Below are positions 1 through 8,245 of a stretch of DNA of 64,000 bases, piece after piece. The position numbers and the translations under genes were made by a program. The stretch's first letter is position 1. Every line of letters starts with the position of its first letter. This DNA comes from Novosphingobium meiothermophilum (GTDB lineage: Bacteria > Pseudomonadota > Alphaproteobacteria > Sphingomonadales > Sphingomonadaceae): assembly GCF_003171715.1 (NCBI RefSeq), contig NZ_QGHL01000004.1, forward strand, positions 535,487 to 599,486, given 5' to 3'. The notes under the pieces are model-generated. The model had not been told where the DNA came from and ran no database searches. It saw only the letters and a program-made list of their open reading frames with translations.

Positions 1-285
1 GTCATAAGTGCGCACGCCGTCGTTGAACGACTCGGCCTTTGCACGACGATAGCTGACTTCGCTTTCAAGGCGGAAGCCGCCGAAATCGTAACCCACGATT
101 CCGCCGAAATCATAACCCGTGCGGGAGTTGAGAAGACCGTTCTGGCCAACACCCGTCAGGCTGGTGATGTCTTCCACAATCATCGCGCCAGCATCGGCTT
201 CGACATACCAGGAATCGTTCCGTGCAAGTGCCGGCGATGCCAAGGCGCTCGAGGCCAAGGCTACGCCAAGGACCAGTTTCCGCAT
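1..285 (-). CDS. OmpA-family/beta-barrel outer membrane protein, N-terminal part only
   Basis: The frame is open from an ATG at 285 to the window edge, giving 95 residues and no stop. The N-terminus is a typical signal peptide (MRKLVLGVALASSALASPALA, cleavage expected after ALA). It is followed by alternating glycine- and aromatic-rich strands (SWYVEADAG, TGYDFGGIVGYDFGGFRLESEVSYRRA) as in small transmembrane beta-barrels. By family knowledge this resembles the outer-membrane beta-barrel domain that precedes OmpA C-terminal domains in sphingomonads. The C-terminal domain lies outside the window, so a peptidoglycan-binding role cannot be judged. It is monocistronic as far as visible; about 190 bases without a gene separate it from the GTA cluster. 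Confidence 0.7.
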   Translation of the reverse strand, partial: MRKLVLGVALASSALASPALARNDSWYVEADAGAMIVEDITSLTGVGQNGLLNSRTGYDFGGIVGYDFGGFRLESEVSYRRAKAESFNDGVRTYD

Positions 286-477
286 TATCGTTTCCCCTTT
301 TTGCGACATCATGCCACGTCGTGGCCGTTGTCTACCGGTTCCAAAGTGGTCATGCAAGCAGACAAACACCCATAGTGTTGCACAAAAACAACGAATCATG
401 TCCATTGTGCAGTGCAACTCTGTTCAGTTCATGCCGTCATGTCGCCTTTGAATGCAGAGGCCCCGAATTGGTTCCGG

Positions 478-936
478 TCAACTTCCCGGAAACACCCCGA
501 TTGATTGCAGGGAAGCAATCAATGCCGTGATTGCAGCGCGCGCTTCGCCGTCCACAAAAGACCCGCCGGAGGGCGTTGATGGCACAGAGGCAATTTTCCA
601 GCTCCCGTCGAACAGGCGCATCGCGCCCGCTTCCAGATCATGGACACACATGCCAGCAAACGGAACGATAAAGCGCCAGCCTCCTTCGGTCCAACCAGCA
701 AGATGTCCGTCATGTGTGGCAAAGTCTGCTTCGCCCCCCTGCCCGACAAGCCACATCTGCCCGATCTGCGGGCCTGAAGGCACCGTGCTACGAACGCCCT
801 GCACTACCGCACCGACAGCAAGGTCCAGCATTGAGAGCGCCTCGTTGACGGTCGCCTCCTTCTGGGCCTGTCCGGCAAAGAGGAGCGGCAGTGCAAGGCG
901 CGGAGTTGCGGCGGAATAGAACATCTGATCCGGCAT
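478..936 (-). CDS. DUF2793 protein, last gene of the GTA cluster
   Basis: 152 residues. The start at 936 (MPDQMFYSAATPRLALP) is chosen because GGAGG lies nine bases upstream; a longer frame opening at 963 would bypass it. The conserved N-terminal block TPRLALPLLFAGQAQKE and the later DGSWK stretch match the DUF2793 family, often found at the 3' end of alphaproteobacterial GTA and prophage tail modules. It follows the hub protein gene by 27 bases on the same strand. No enzymatic motif, signal peptide or membrane segment is visible. A role as a tail-tip or fibre-associated structural protein is inferred from position only. Confidence 0.75.
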   Translation of the reverse strand: MPDQMFYSAATPRLALPLLFAGQAQKEATVNEALSMLDLAVGAVVQGVRSTVPSGPQIGQMWLVGQGGEADFATHDGHLAGWTEGGWRFIVPFAGMCVHDLEAGAMRLFDGSWKIASVPSTPSGGSFVDGEARAAITALIASLQSIGVFPGS

Positions 937-963
937 GAGATGAAACCTCCAAGTCTTGTGCAA

Positions 964-3162
964 TCAGGCAGGCAGGGGAACCAGCAGCGGTGCGGACAGT
1001 GAACTGCGACCAATCTGCCGGACTTCGAACATGCCCGATGGCGCCTCGGCAGTGATCCCGGCAAAGGTCGCGGCATCAAGCCGTAATTGCGGGGCCGAAC
1101 TCGTCCAGAAAGCGACAGTCTGACCGGACGCACCGAACCGCACCTCCCATGATTCCTGCGGTTCGTTCAACGGCACGTCAACAAGGTCGAGCCATGCCCA
1201 GCTGCCACGCGCCCGTCTGGTCCATGTCAGCTCAAGGCCACCATCCGGCTTGATCGTCGCCTTGCCGTGAACGGGTGACAGCGGCCGCAAGGAAAGCCCC
1301 GCATTGATGACCCGACTGGTCACGGCGTCGGCATCGCCCAGACCGATCGCCGCCAGCATGGCCGGAGCACTTCCACCAATCAGGGCTGGATCAAGCACCG
1401 TGAGGCGATCATCGATAAGAACGAACGGTTCGCCGGCCAGATGGCTCGACGTTGCATCTTCAGTGCCCCCGCGCCCCCGCAGGAAGCCACGCAGCTTCCA
1501 TGTCCTGCCGCCAACCCTTTCCGCCGTGGCAAACTGGACAAGCTCGTTTCCGATGAGCGCCAGATTGGCACCCTGCATCAGCTGCGCCCATGTGGCATTG
1601 TCGAGCATCAGATCGGGTCCGGCCAGTTCCACCAGCAAGCTGTTGCGCCTGTCGAAGATCAGCGGAGATGCGGCTGGCAGGCTTTCTGGAATCCTGCCCA
1701 TGACCGCGCGGCTGCGCCCGGTCGAACCAAGCGGCAGCAGTGCCTCGTCGGGCTGGCGTGCATATAGCGCTGCACCGCGCCATCCGGCTGTCGATGCCGT
1801 GGCCGCTGCCCGAACGATCGTCTGATTGGCATCGCCATGTCCATTCCAGGGAAGTTCCAGCGCAACCGCCTGCGTAGGTGGGACCGGCACGTCCAGCGGC
1901 ACATTGGCCCGGCCGGGATCGCCGGGCTGCCCCATTGGCAGGTCGACCGGCACCGAAACCAGATCCAGCAGCACGCCATCGGCCAGCCATTCCCACTCTT
2001 CCACGCGCCAGATCCCGCCGGCAACCGTCGTGCGCACCAAAGCACCAGCCGCAAACCGCTGGTCGATTTCGGAAATCCGGTAGCGCAAGGTGTCGCGCGC
2101 CCGCGTTCTGCGCAGAGCCGCACGATTGGCAACGCCTGCCGCCTCGTCGGCCGTCATCACCACTGGCATTTCAATCACCGCCACGTCGCCGCGCACGTGG
2201 CGACCAACGCTGCGCTGCAATCCCGGTTGATAGTCGCGCGCAGTGTCATAATAGCGAACCGCACACTGGGCCGTCGCGGGCATGGCCTCGCGCTTGCGGG
2301 TCCATCCCGAAGTCAGAGCATCTTCAGCCCTGTCGCCGCCGGCGCAGGCTTCGGGCAGGACCGGCAGCGGCTGTTCGTGCGGCACTTCGGCCCGTTGCAG
2401 AACGATCCGCGCATCCCGGACGATGCAGGACATCGGCACAATTTCGCCCAGAACCCCGATTGCTTCGCTGGCGCCGCCGCGCTCCAGCGAAAAGCCGGTG
2501 ATAGGAGTGCCCTCAAGGTCAGCGCTTTCAACGATCGGGTCGATGGCACGGCACACATCGGCTGCCGTCACGCCAGAGGCATCGGCGATAATCTCGAATG
2601 TCAGGGATGGCAGCCTGTTGCCGAACTCGGCGAGGTCCAAATCTTCGAACACGGCATAGGCCGTGTGCCGATAGGCCGGGTTCAGCGCGGGCCCTTCGGC
2701 CTGCACCAGAAGTGGATCGGGCGCCTGATCGCCATGACCCGTGTGGATTCGCAGCTTGCCTGCAACCTTCAGATCGCCTTCGCCCCCTCGCAGCAGATTG
2801 CCATCGGCCCAGATGCGCCCGATCCCCGCAATGGGTCGGCTGGCAACGGCCACCGCGAAGGAGGCCGAGTAGCTGTAGCTTGTCACCGAAGGCCGTCCCT
2901 TGCCGCCGCCCGAACGCTCCGCGCGCTCGATCAGTTCGGTGGCCCAGATCACACTGCCGGAGGCGCGCACCGTGCCGAAATGGAGCGGCAGCGGCGAACC
3001 ATAGCTGGAAGTCTGCACCGAAAGCTCCTTGAGCCTTGGTCCTTCCACCTTGCGCCGTCCGATCAGCGCTGCATCGAACTGCTGTCCGATCAGCGCCCCC
3101 AAGGCTCCGCCCAGCGGTCCACCAAATACTGTGCCAACGGCTGACAGGATCAGTGTTGCCAT
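964..3162 (-). CDS. GTA baseplate/host-specificity hub protein (RcGTA g15-like, short form)
   Basis: 732 residues. The N-terminus is a glycine-rich hydrophobic stretch (ATLILSAVGTVFGGPLGG) followed by EGPRLKELSVQTSSYGSPLP and FGTVRASGSVIWAT, the signature opening of GTA gene 15 hub proteins. The middle (about 160-420) looks like the phage-tail tip attachment domain, and the C-terminus is beta-rich. RcGTA g15 is remembered as about 1,300 residues with an internal TIM-barrel domain. This copy goes from the N-terminal domain directly to the tail domain and lacks that block. The start at 3162 has GAGGGAG upstream. It lies 18 bases downstream of the NlpC gene and would sit at the tail tip and contact the recipient cell. 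Confidence 0.8.
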   Translation of the reverse strand: MATLILSAVGTVFGGPLGGALGALIGQQFDAALIGRRKVEGPRLKELSVQTSSYGSPLPLHFGTVRASGSVIWATELIERAERSGGGKGRPSVTSYSYSASFAVAVASRPIAGIGRIWADGNLLRGGEGDLKVAGKLRIHTGHGDQAPDPLLVQAEGPALNPAYRHTAYAVFEDLDLAEFGNRLPSLTFEIIADASGVTAADVCRAIDPIVESADLEGTPITGFSLERGGASEAIGVLGEIVPMSCIVRDARIVLQRAEVPHEQPLPVLPEACAGGDRAEDALTSGWTRKREAMPATAQCAVRYYDTARDYQPGLQRSVGRHVRGDVAVIEMPVVMTADEAAGVANRAALRRTRARDTLRYRISEIDQRFAAGALVRTTVAGGIWRVEEWEWLADGVLLDLVSVPVDLPMGQPGDPGRANVPLDVPVPPTQAVALELPWNGHGDANQTIVRAAATASTAGWRGAALYARQPDEALLPLGSTGRSRAVMGRIPESLPAASPLIFDRRNSLLVELAGPDLMLDNATWAQLMQGANLALIGNELVQFATAERVGGRTWKLRGFLRGRGGTEDATSSHLAGEPFVLIDDRLTVLDPALIGGSAPAMLAAIGLGDADAVTSRVINAGLSLRPLSPVHGKATIKPDGGLELTWTRRARGSWAWLDLVDVPLNEPQESWEVRFGASGQTVAFWTSSAPQLRLDAATFAGITAEAPSGMFEVRQIGRSSLSAPLLVPLPA

Positions 3163-3180
3163 GAAAACTCCCTCAATCCG

Positions 3181-3564
3181 TCACGTCAGACGCCATTGCA
3201 CAATCACCGGCCACTCCAGCGGCGGCGGCATGAAGGCCACACGGCCAAGCGAGGCATGGGCATGAACAAAGCCGTCCGGCACCGCGACGAGCAGATGTGG
3301 CTGTATCGGGTTGGCCATGCACAAGAGCACATCGCCCTCCGCATCGATCCGCTCCAGCCCGCTCTGGTCGGCACAGGTCAGAAACCGCGCAACCGATGAA
3401 GCCCGCAAGGCGTAGCCTTCAGGCGTGCAAACAGTGCGTCCCGTTCTGCGCAGGGCTTCCGCCACCACCCCAACGCAATCAAGGCCAGATGCCGGGTCGC
3501 GCCCATGCAGCCGGAAGGGCACGCCAACCAGTTCGAGGGCTGCCTCCGCAAGGGCCGCATTCAT
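3181..3564 (-). CDS. NlpC/P60-family phage cell-wall hydrolase (RcGTA g14-like)
   Basis: 127 residues, starting at 3564 (MNAALAEAALELVGVPFRLH). The ATGA overlap with the DUF2163 stop (3561-3564) fixes this start and implies translational coupling. The catalytic cysteine is Cys30 in GLDCVGVV, and the histidine block is HLLVAVPDGFVHAHAS, as in TIGR02219-type tail peptidases. The family cleaves peptidoglycan cross-bridges. In RcGTA the equivalent sits in the tail tip and is thought to open the recipient periplasm for DNA entry. It has no signal peptide, as expected for a virion protein. The gene lies between g13- and g15-like genes in the canonical order. Confidence 0.85.
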   Translation of the reverse strand: MNAALAEAALELVGVPFRLHGRDPASGLDCVGVVAEALRRTGRTVCTPEGYALRASSVARFLTCADQSGLERIDAEGDVLLCMANPIQPHLLVAVPDGFVHAHASLGRVAFMPPPLEWPVIVQWRLT

Positions 3565-4379
3565 GCCGATGGAGCCGGGTAGCGGGTGAGCAGATCGTTG
3601 CCCGGCAGAAACGGTTCGCCCTGAAAGTTCACCGCATTGCCAAACCTTGCGGAACATGTGGCAAGGGTCTGGTCGCACCCCTCGCGAACCAGCAGCCGGT
3701 CCCCCGGCCCGCAATCCTCGCCGAGCGGACGGTCCAGCACCAGCCAGCCGTCACTCACCGCCTGCACGCGCAGGGTAATGCCGGCATCGCTGCCATCGAT
3801 CATGCGAATCCAGCCAAAGGCAAGATCCTGTGCCGCAGGCCCATCAACCTGCACCCACTGGCGATCCGCACTCACGGCAGACAGCATGACCTCGTGCATG
3901 AACCTTGCGGCCGAAAGCGTGCATCCCTTTCCGCAGAACTCTGCCCGGCAGGTCGGCGACGTTCTCGGAACGAGATCGACAGCCAGCTTCTGCTTGATCG
4001 ATGCCAGTTCCGCAGAAAACCGCCCGCCTTCGCTCGTGACTGCGCCAATGGTTCCGGCGAACAGGCTTTCGCTCTCCAGCGTTTCCCAGTCCACCAGCCC
4101 CATCGAAACGCGCGCACCGTCAAACCGCCCCGCCGCTAGGTCCGCCTCGCTGATCGCGTCATGGCTGATCGCCCCTGCCACCTCGGCGCTATCCGGCTCC
4201 AGCGTTGCCGAACGGCGCACGGCCGATGGCACCATGCCGGGCGCCGTGCGGTGACGCAGGCCCGCGAACACCAGATCGCGGTCATGGCTGGTCAGTCCCA
4301 GCGCCACACCGTCGCACCGTTCGATCCGCCACCATACCGCCACGGTCTCCAGCGGCTGGCTGAACCACGCCCGGCTCAT
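3561..4379 (-). CDS. DUF2163 tail protein (RcGTA g13-like)
   Basis: 272 residues. The start at 4379 (MSRAWFSQPLETVAVWWRIE) overlaps the stop of the upstream gene as ATGA; a longer frame from 4502 would run deep inside that gene and is rejected. It carries the DUF2163/BR0599 signature: LGLTSHDRDLVF near residue 32 and a cysteine-bearing segment PTCRAEFCGKGC. A C-terminal block with another paired-cysteine motif (CDQTLATCSARFGNAVNFQGEPFLPG) is also diagnostic. In RcGTA the orthologue is a tail hub protein. The cysteines suggest a bound metal or iron-sulfur site, known for hub proteins of related phages but not shown here. Confidence 0.88.
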   Translation of the reverse strand: MSRAWFSQPLETVAVWWRIERCDGVALGLTSHDRDLVFAGLRHRTAPGMVPSAVRRSATLEPDSAEVAGAISHDAISEADLAAGRFDGARVSMGLVDWETLESESLFAGTIGAVTSEGGRFSAELASIKQKLAVDLVPRTSPTCRAEFCGKGCTLSAARFMHEVMLSAVSADRQWVQVDGPAAQDLAFGWIRMIDGSDAGITLRVQAVSDGWLVLDRPLGEDCGPGDRLLVREGCDQTLATCSARFGNAVNFQGEPFLPGNDLLTRYPAPSA

Positions 4380-6715
4380 GCGTCCTCCCGCAGCTCGACC
4401 AGCGGCACGCTTGGGGCCTCTCCCGCTGCGAACTCCGCTCCGGAAATGTCCAGCCGGTCCTCGGCAAAGCGCACGGGCACGTCGAACAGGAAACCCGCGC
4501 AAACCTCTGCGCCACCGGGCGGCGCAATTGCCAGCACCACCATGCCCAGCGGATCAAGCGTGAAGTCACCCGTCTCGACACCGGCGACGCTGACCCGCAG
4601 CGATTCGGCGCGCGGCCGCGTGATGCGGCGGCGCTGCGCGTCCGGGGCATCGCCATAATGCTTGACCAGCGCAAAGCGCGATGTCGCGCCATCGCCAATC
4701 CCCAGCAGTTGATCGGTTGGCGTCGGCACACCAGTCATGCCGTTCGAACTGAAGTCGGACGGATCACGCAGGCGGAACCCCCGCGCCTGCCCGCGCCGGG
4801 CACGAAAGAACGCGATGAGTTCGCCAAGCTCGGCTTCCGATCTCACCCCCGGCCCCACGTCAAAACGCAGGCGCGCGTCCGACCACAGACTGTTGCGCCG
4901 TTCGAAGCCCGATGCCGTGATCGTCACATTTGTCGAAAACTCCGGCGTCACCGAAGCATCCCGCCCCAGCGCCAGCGGGAACAGGACTTCGTCGAAAGAT
5001 TGCATCGTCTCGCCTCCGCTCGTGTCGGGAATCCGGGTAAAGCCGTCGCGCGAAACCTGGGGGAGCGCCCAGATGAAGGTCTCCGCCACCCCCAGCGCCA
5101 ACGCCTCGCTTGCAGCGGCATCGATATGCGCCCATTCCTCGGCCGCATTCTGCGCCGCCAGCACAAAGCCCGAAAGGTAATGCTGGCGCTCGCGCGGATA
5201 GCCCAGCCGCGTCTCCGCAAGGGATCGCGCCTGTCGGCGCAGGGCATCCTTGCCGGTTGTGACCCAGTCATAGTCCTCAAGCTGGAGTATATCGAAGGCA
5301 GGCGATGCCCAGCCCGGCGGAAGGTTGGCGCGAAGGGCCTCAGGCGTGACCGGGTCGAGAACGGTGGGCAGAAACGCCAGCAGCAGGGTTTCCGCCCCCT
5401 CCGGCCCCGCCGCCGCCCTGACCGCAGCTGCAAGGTCTGCCGTCGATTGCGCAAGGATCGCCCCGGCCTGATCCAGCAGCGCCTTCTGCGCGCCGGAAAG
5501 GCTCGCCCCCAGATCGGGAATGTGCACCGGATTGCCGCCGAACGCGGCCTTTGCCGCATCGTCATAGATGCAGATGCGCCGGTCGTGCGTGACCCACCAC
5601 CAGGGTTCGCCCACCTGATGCCGCACAGGCAGCCCCGCTTCCTGCATCATCTGGACGAGGGCCACACCCACCTTGCGCACCCATGCCATGGCTTGCGCAT
5701 TGGCGGGCGAAAGCAGCGCCGAAGGAGGCTCCCAGCCGGTCCATGCCGGATCGCCGTTCCATGCCCGTTGCTGCCACTCCTGCGGGCAGTTCTGCGCCAG
5801 CAGTTCGTAGGATTGCGATGCGATCACCGTGTATCCCGTCGCCTTCGCCTCGGCGAGGAATGCCTTGTGCCAGCGTTCGGCCGCAGGGTTCATGGCGGGC
5901 AGGGCAGGATCGACCACGAAGCCGTCAGCACCGTCGGGCCCCATCGCATAGAAGTGGCTCATCCCGATGTAGTGGTTGATGCTGCCGCGATACCCCAGAC
6001 CGCGAATCTCGCGCAGCAGCCGCGCCGGAGCAAGATTGTAGGCGTCGTCATATCCCGTGCACATGGCCAGCCCGTGCGGCGGCACCATCACGTCACCGAT
6101 GGTCAGCATCGGCTGATGTCCGCTGCAAACCATGTCGGAAAGTTCGGCCCAGCCCGCCACCGAAGCAGCGAAGGGCGCGGCATTGCCCGCACCATATCCC
6201 GGCGCCACCAGCGAAATGAACATGCGGTCGATGTCTGCGGGATGCACCCTGTCCGCCTCGGCAGGCAGGATGAAGCCCCCGTCCAGCGCTGAAAACCGCA
6301 GTGTCACCCGCGCATCGGTGGGCGATCCTTCGGCATAGTTCCACAGCCGCACATACCAGGACCGCGCATTGCCCGCCGCATCGCGCCCCTCGATGGTCAG
6401 TGTCGGCCCGTTCACCGCATCCAGCGGCAGCACACCCCCCGATCGCCAGCGGAACGAAAGCGTCAGCCGCGAATAATCGCGGTCGGTATCGTAGGCCAGA
6501 AGCGGATGGTCCCACTTGTCTTCGGATTCCCAGATCAGGCCAACTAGATCATCCGCCTTGCGGAACACCGCATCCACCCGCAGCGCATCGGGCGCGGTTG
6601 TCACCACCGATGCCATGGCGGGGCGGGGAAAGTTCACCATCCAGAAGCGCGGATCGAAGCGCTGGATCACGTCGGTCTGCTGCACCGTGCGGTGCTTGGC
6701 CAGCCAGTATGCCAT
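4376..6715 (-). CDS. Large N-terminal region fused to DUF2460 distal tail protein (RcGTA g12 domain)
   Basis: 779 residues. Residues 571-779 are a complete DUF2460 protein (FPLALGRDASVTPEFSTNV, FERRNSLWSDARLRFDVGPG, FFRARRGQARGFRLRDPSDF), the distal tail protein that is a separate protein of about 210 residues in RcGTA. Residues 1-570 are unrelated to classic g12. They begin MAYWLAKHRTVQQTDVIQRF, contain a probable beta-sandwich (about 1-190) and then a region rich in Trp, Tyr and His (GEPWWWVTHDRR, LQLEDYDWVTTGK) that reads like a TIM-barrel fold. I recall sphingomonad proteins annotated as non-contractile tail sheath with this layout, unverified. The start at 6715 is preceded by GGGGAAAG. 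The N-terminal region may bind glycans; that is inference. Confidence 0.78.
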   Translation of the reverse strand: MAYWLAKHRTVQQTDVIQRFDPRFWMVNFPRPAMASVVTTAPDALRVDAVFRKADDLVGLIWESEDKWDHPLLAYDTDRDYSRLTLSFRWRSGGVLPLDAVNGPTLTIEGRDAAGNARSWYVRLWNYAEGSPTDARVTLRFSALDGGFILPAEADRVHPADIDRMFISLVAPGYGAGNAAPFAASVAGWAELSDMVCSGHQPMLTIGDVMVPPHGLAMCTGYDDAYNLAPARLLREIRGLGYRGSINHYIGMSHFYAMGPDGADGFVVDPALPAMNPAAERWHKAFLAEAKATGYTVIASQSYELLAQNCPQEWQQRAWNGDPAWTGWEPPSALLSPANAQAMAWVRKVGVALVQMMQEAGLPVRHQVGEPWWWVTHDRRICIYDDAAKAAFGGNPVHIPDLGASLSGAQKALLDQAGAILAQSTADLAAAVRAAAGPEGAETLLLAFLPTVLDPVTPEALRANLPPGWASPAFDILQLEDYDWVTTGKDALRRQARSLAETRLGYPRERQHYLSGFVLAAQNAAEEWAHIDAAASEALALGVAETFIWALPQVSRDGFTRIPDTSGGETMQSFDEVLFPLALGRDASVTPEFSTNVTITASGFERRNSLWSDARLRFDVGPGVRSEAELGELIAFFRARRGQARGFRLRDPSDFSSNGMTGVPTPTDQLLGIGDGATSRFALVKHYGDAPDAQRRRITRPRAESLRVSVAGVETGDFTLDPLGMVVLAIAPPGGAEVCAGFLFDVPVRFAEDRLDISGAEFAAGEAPSVPLVELREDA
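5005..5017 (-). promoter_or_regulatory. Strong internal ribosome binding site and in-frame start before the DUF2460 domain
   Basis: Inside the 779-codon gene, codon 571 is an ATG (5005-5003) that opens exactly the canonical DUF2460 protein (MQSFDEVLFPLALGRDA). GGAGG (5017-5013) lies seven bases upstream, a better Shine-Dalgarno than that of the full-length start. Translation from here would give a separate 209-residue distal tail protein ending at 4376. This may allow two products from one frame. The GGAGG also encodes Ser-Gly-Gly-Glu, so chance cannot be excluded. Confidence 0.45.
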
Positions 6716-6730
6716 GGTCTTTCCCCGCCG

Positions 6731-7312
6731 TCAGAAATCGCTCAGCGCGCGGCGAACGGCCTGCGCCACCTGCCTGCCGGAACGGCGCAGGCTTTCGGGC
6801 TGGCTGCTGCCTTGCGGGCTGACAATGCGGATCGAGACATTCACATCTCGTCCCTTCCCGGCGCCCGGCGAAGGTTCGATGCGCCCGGCCGATGTCGGAA
6901 CGAAAAGTTCCGGCCCCCGTTCCCCCACCAGGTATCCCCGCCCCGGCGCCACCGGACCGCCGGTTGCCCGCCCCGGCAGGCCGAAGATCGATCCGATCAG
7001 CCCCGAAAGCAGGCCGCCGATCCCGCCCGGCTGCCCTGCTGCTCCCGCACCGCCCAGCGCGCCGATCCCTGCACTCACTGCCTGCGCGGCAATGTCGCCC
7101 ACCACGTTCAACGCCACCCGCCGCAGATCCTCGAAGCCCAGCGATCCGCGCCGTATTGCGCTCAGCAGGCCGCGTTCCAGCGTATCCCCGGCCCGCCCGA
7201 AACCTTCTACCAGGATCGAATCGAAACTGCCGCGCATCTGCGCAATGTCGGCGGCAAAGCCCGAAGTGTTCGCGCGCACGTCGATCATCAGCGTATCGAG
7301 TTCATCCGCCAC
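6731..7312 (-). CDS. Short tail tape measure protein (RcGTA g11-like)
   Basis: 193 residues, starting at 7312 (MADELDTLMIDVRANTSGFA) and overlapping the preceding small gene by 11 bases. The N-terminal half is amphipathic helix (FAADIAQMRGSFDSILVEGF). A glycine/alanine-rich hydrophobic stretch follows (about 75-115), then the conserved block GYLVGERGPELFVP, diagnostic of lambda-like tape measure ends and of GTA g11. Tape measure length sets tail length, so such a short protein implies a very short tail, consistent with GTA particles. It is followed by the fused distal tail gene after 15 bases. Confidence 0.85.
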   Translation of the reverse strand: MADELDTLMIDVRANTSGFAADIAQMRGSFDSILVEGFGRAGDTLERGLLSAIRRGSLGFEDLRRVALNVVGDIAAQAVSAGIGALGGAGAAGQPGGIGGLLSGLIGSIFGLPGRATGGPVAPGRGYLVGERGPELFVPTSAGRIEPSPGAGKGRDVNVSIRIVSPQGSSQPESLRRSGRQVAQAVRRALSDF

Positions 7313-7499
7313 GGTCTTGCTCCATCAGTCTGTCGATTGTGCTGCGGTCCACCGCCGCGCCTTCCGGTGGGCGCAGAGCCATCATGATCGTGGTCAATTC
7401 TTCCGGCGTTGCCGCCCAGAACGTGTCTGGCGTCCAGCCCAGCAGCAGTGCGGTATGGCCCGAAAGCCGCGCCGCCACCGCGCCGAACCGCCCGCTCAC
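7302..7499 (-). CDS. Phage tail assembly chaperone (RcGTA g10.1-like)
   Basis: 65 residues with a GTG start at 7499 that overlaps the previous stop as GTGA. The sequence PDTFWAATPEELTTIMMAL is the hallmark of the small rcc01693/tail-assembly-chaperone family, which follows g10 in GTA clusters. The C-terminal DRSTIDRLMEQ helix ends in DRGG. The family is thought to keep the tape measure soluble during tail assembly, in the way lambda gpG/gpGT does. The 11-base overlap with the tape measure gene supports coupled expression. Confidence 0.78.
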   Translation of the reverse strand: MSGRFGAVAARLSGHTALLLGWTPDTFWAATPEELTTIMMALRPPEGAAVDRSTIDRLMEQDRGG

Positions 7500-7810
7500 C
7501 CGCCACCCTTCAGGATTTGCAGGATCAGCGCGCGCAGCGCCGGAGTGCAGGCGGCAAGCCCCTCACGCGCCACGGCCTCCGCAAAATCTGGGCGCTCCAG
7601 CCCCTCACGCTCGCGCAGGGTGTGCCAGAACAGGGCCACCATCTCGCCAAGGCGGAGCTGCCCCGCACTGGCCCTCTCGACAAGCGCGAACAGCGGGCCA
7701 AGTTCCTCCTCGGCGGCCACCAGCGCGCCGAATGTCGGGCGCAGCACCAGCGGCTGGCCGCCGATCACAAGCACCGCTTCGCCCCGGTGCGGGTTTGCCG
7801 CGCCCGTCAT
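7496..7810 (-). CDS. Gene transfer agent family protein (RcGTA g10-like)
   Basis: 104 residues, starting at 7810 and sharing one base with the stop of the major tail gene (TGATG). It contains a GTA-gp10 core: a beta-hairpin opening (EAVLVIGGQPLVLRPTFGAL) followed by AAEEELGPLFALVERASAG and LRLGEMVALFWHTL. This family is found almost only in alphaproteobacterial GTAs and related prophages and is placed with tail assembly factors. No enzymatic motif is seen. Both flanking genes overlap it, so it is translated as part of the tail block. Confidence 0.85.
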   Translation of the reverse strand: MTGAANPHRGEAVLVIGGQPLVLRPTFGALVAAEEELGPLFALVERASAGQLRLGEMVALFWHTLREREGLERPDFAEAVAREGLAACTPALRALILQILKGGG

Positions 7811-8217
7811 CAGACCTGCGCCACCAGACCCGAACTTTCGAGTGTCATGGTGTAGTTGCGCTCGCCATTGAAATCGCCCGAATAGTCAAGCCGCTGGACA
7901 AGGAACCTGCCCCGCATCTTCTCGCCCCCCTCGAACGACAGTTCATAGTCGGCAATCGTCCCCGCCAGCGCGTGGCCGCGCACCTGCGCTTCTGCGGTGC
8001 TGCCCAGGAAGATCCCCGCCGCGCTGACCGTCACCGAGCGCGTCCCTGCTCCGGAAAGCAGTTCGCGCCAGCCGCCTGAATCCTTGCTGGTAATCACCAC
8101 CGCCTCGCCATTGATCGACATCTGCGTCGTGCGCAGGCCGGCCACGGTATTGTAGGTCGGCACTGCCGCGCCATCGCTGATCTTCAGCAGAAAGGCGCTT
8201 CCCTTCTGGGCTGCCAT
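7810..8217 (-). CDS. Major tail tube protein, TP901-1 family (RcGTA g9-like)
   Basis: 135 residues, starting at 8217 (MAAQKGSAFLLKISDGAA) with GGAGAACC upstream. The pattern is typical of TP901-1-type tail tube proteins: GLRTTQMSINGEAVVITSKDSGGWRELL near residue 28, a central SVTVSAAGIF strand, and YELSFEGGEKMRGRFLV plus a C-terminal LDYSGDFNGERNYTMTLESSG. These proteins stack as hexamers to form the non-contractile tube. The gene sits between the tail terminator and g10-like genes as in RcGTA. Confidence 0.88.
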   Translation of the reverse strand: MAAQKGSAFLLKISDGAAVPTYNTVAGLRTTQMSINGEAVVITSKDSGGWRELLSGAGTRSVTVSAAGIFLGSTAEAQVRGHALAGTIADYELSFEGGEKMRGRFLVQRLDYSGDFNGERNYTMTLESSGLVAQV

Positions 8218-8245
8218 GTCGGTTCTCCTTTGAATGAACGGGGTT

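Noticed and set aside
4658..6292. A 544-codon plus-strand frame opposite the fused tail gene
   Set aside because: It is Arg/His-rich with no domain pattern, and covers an established minus-strand gene.
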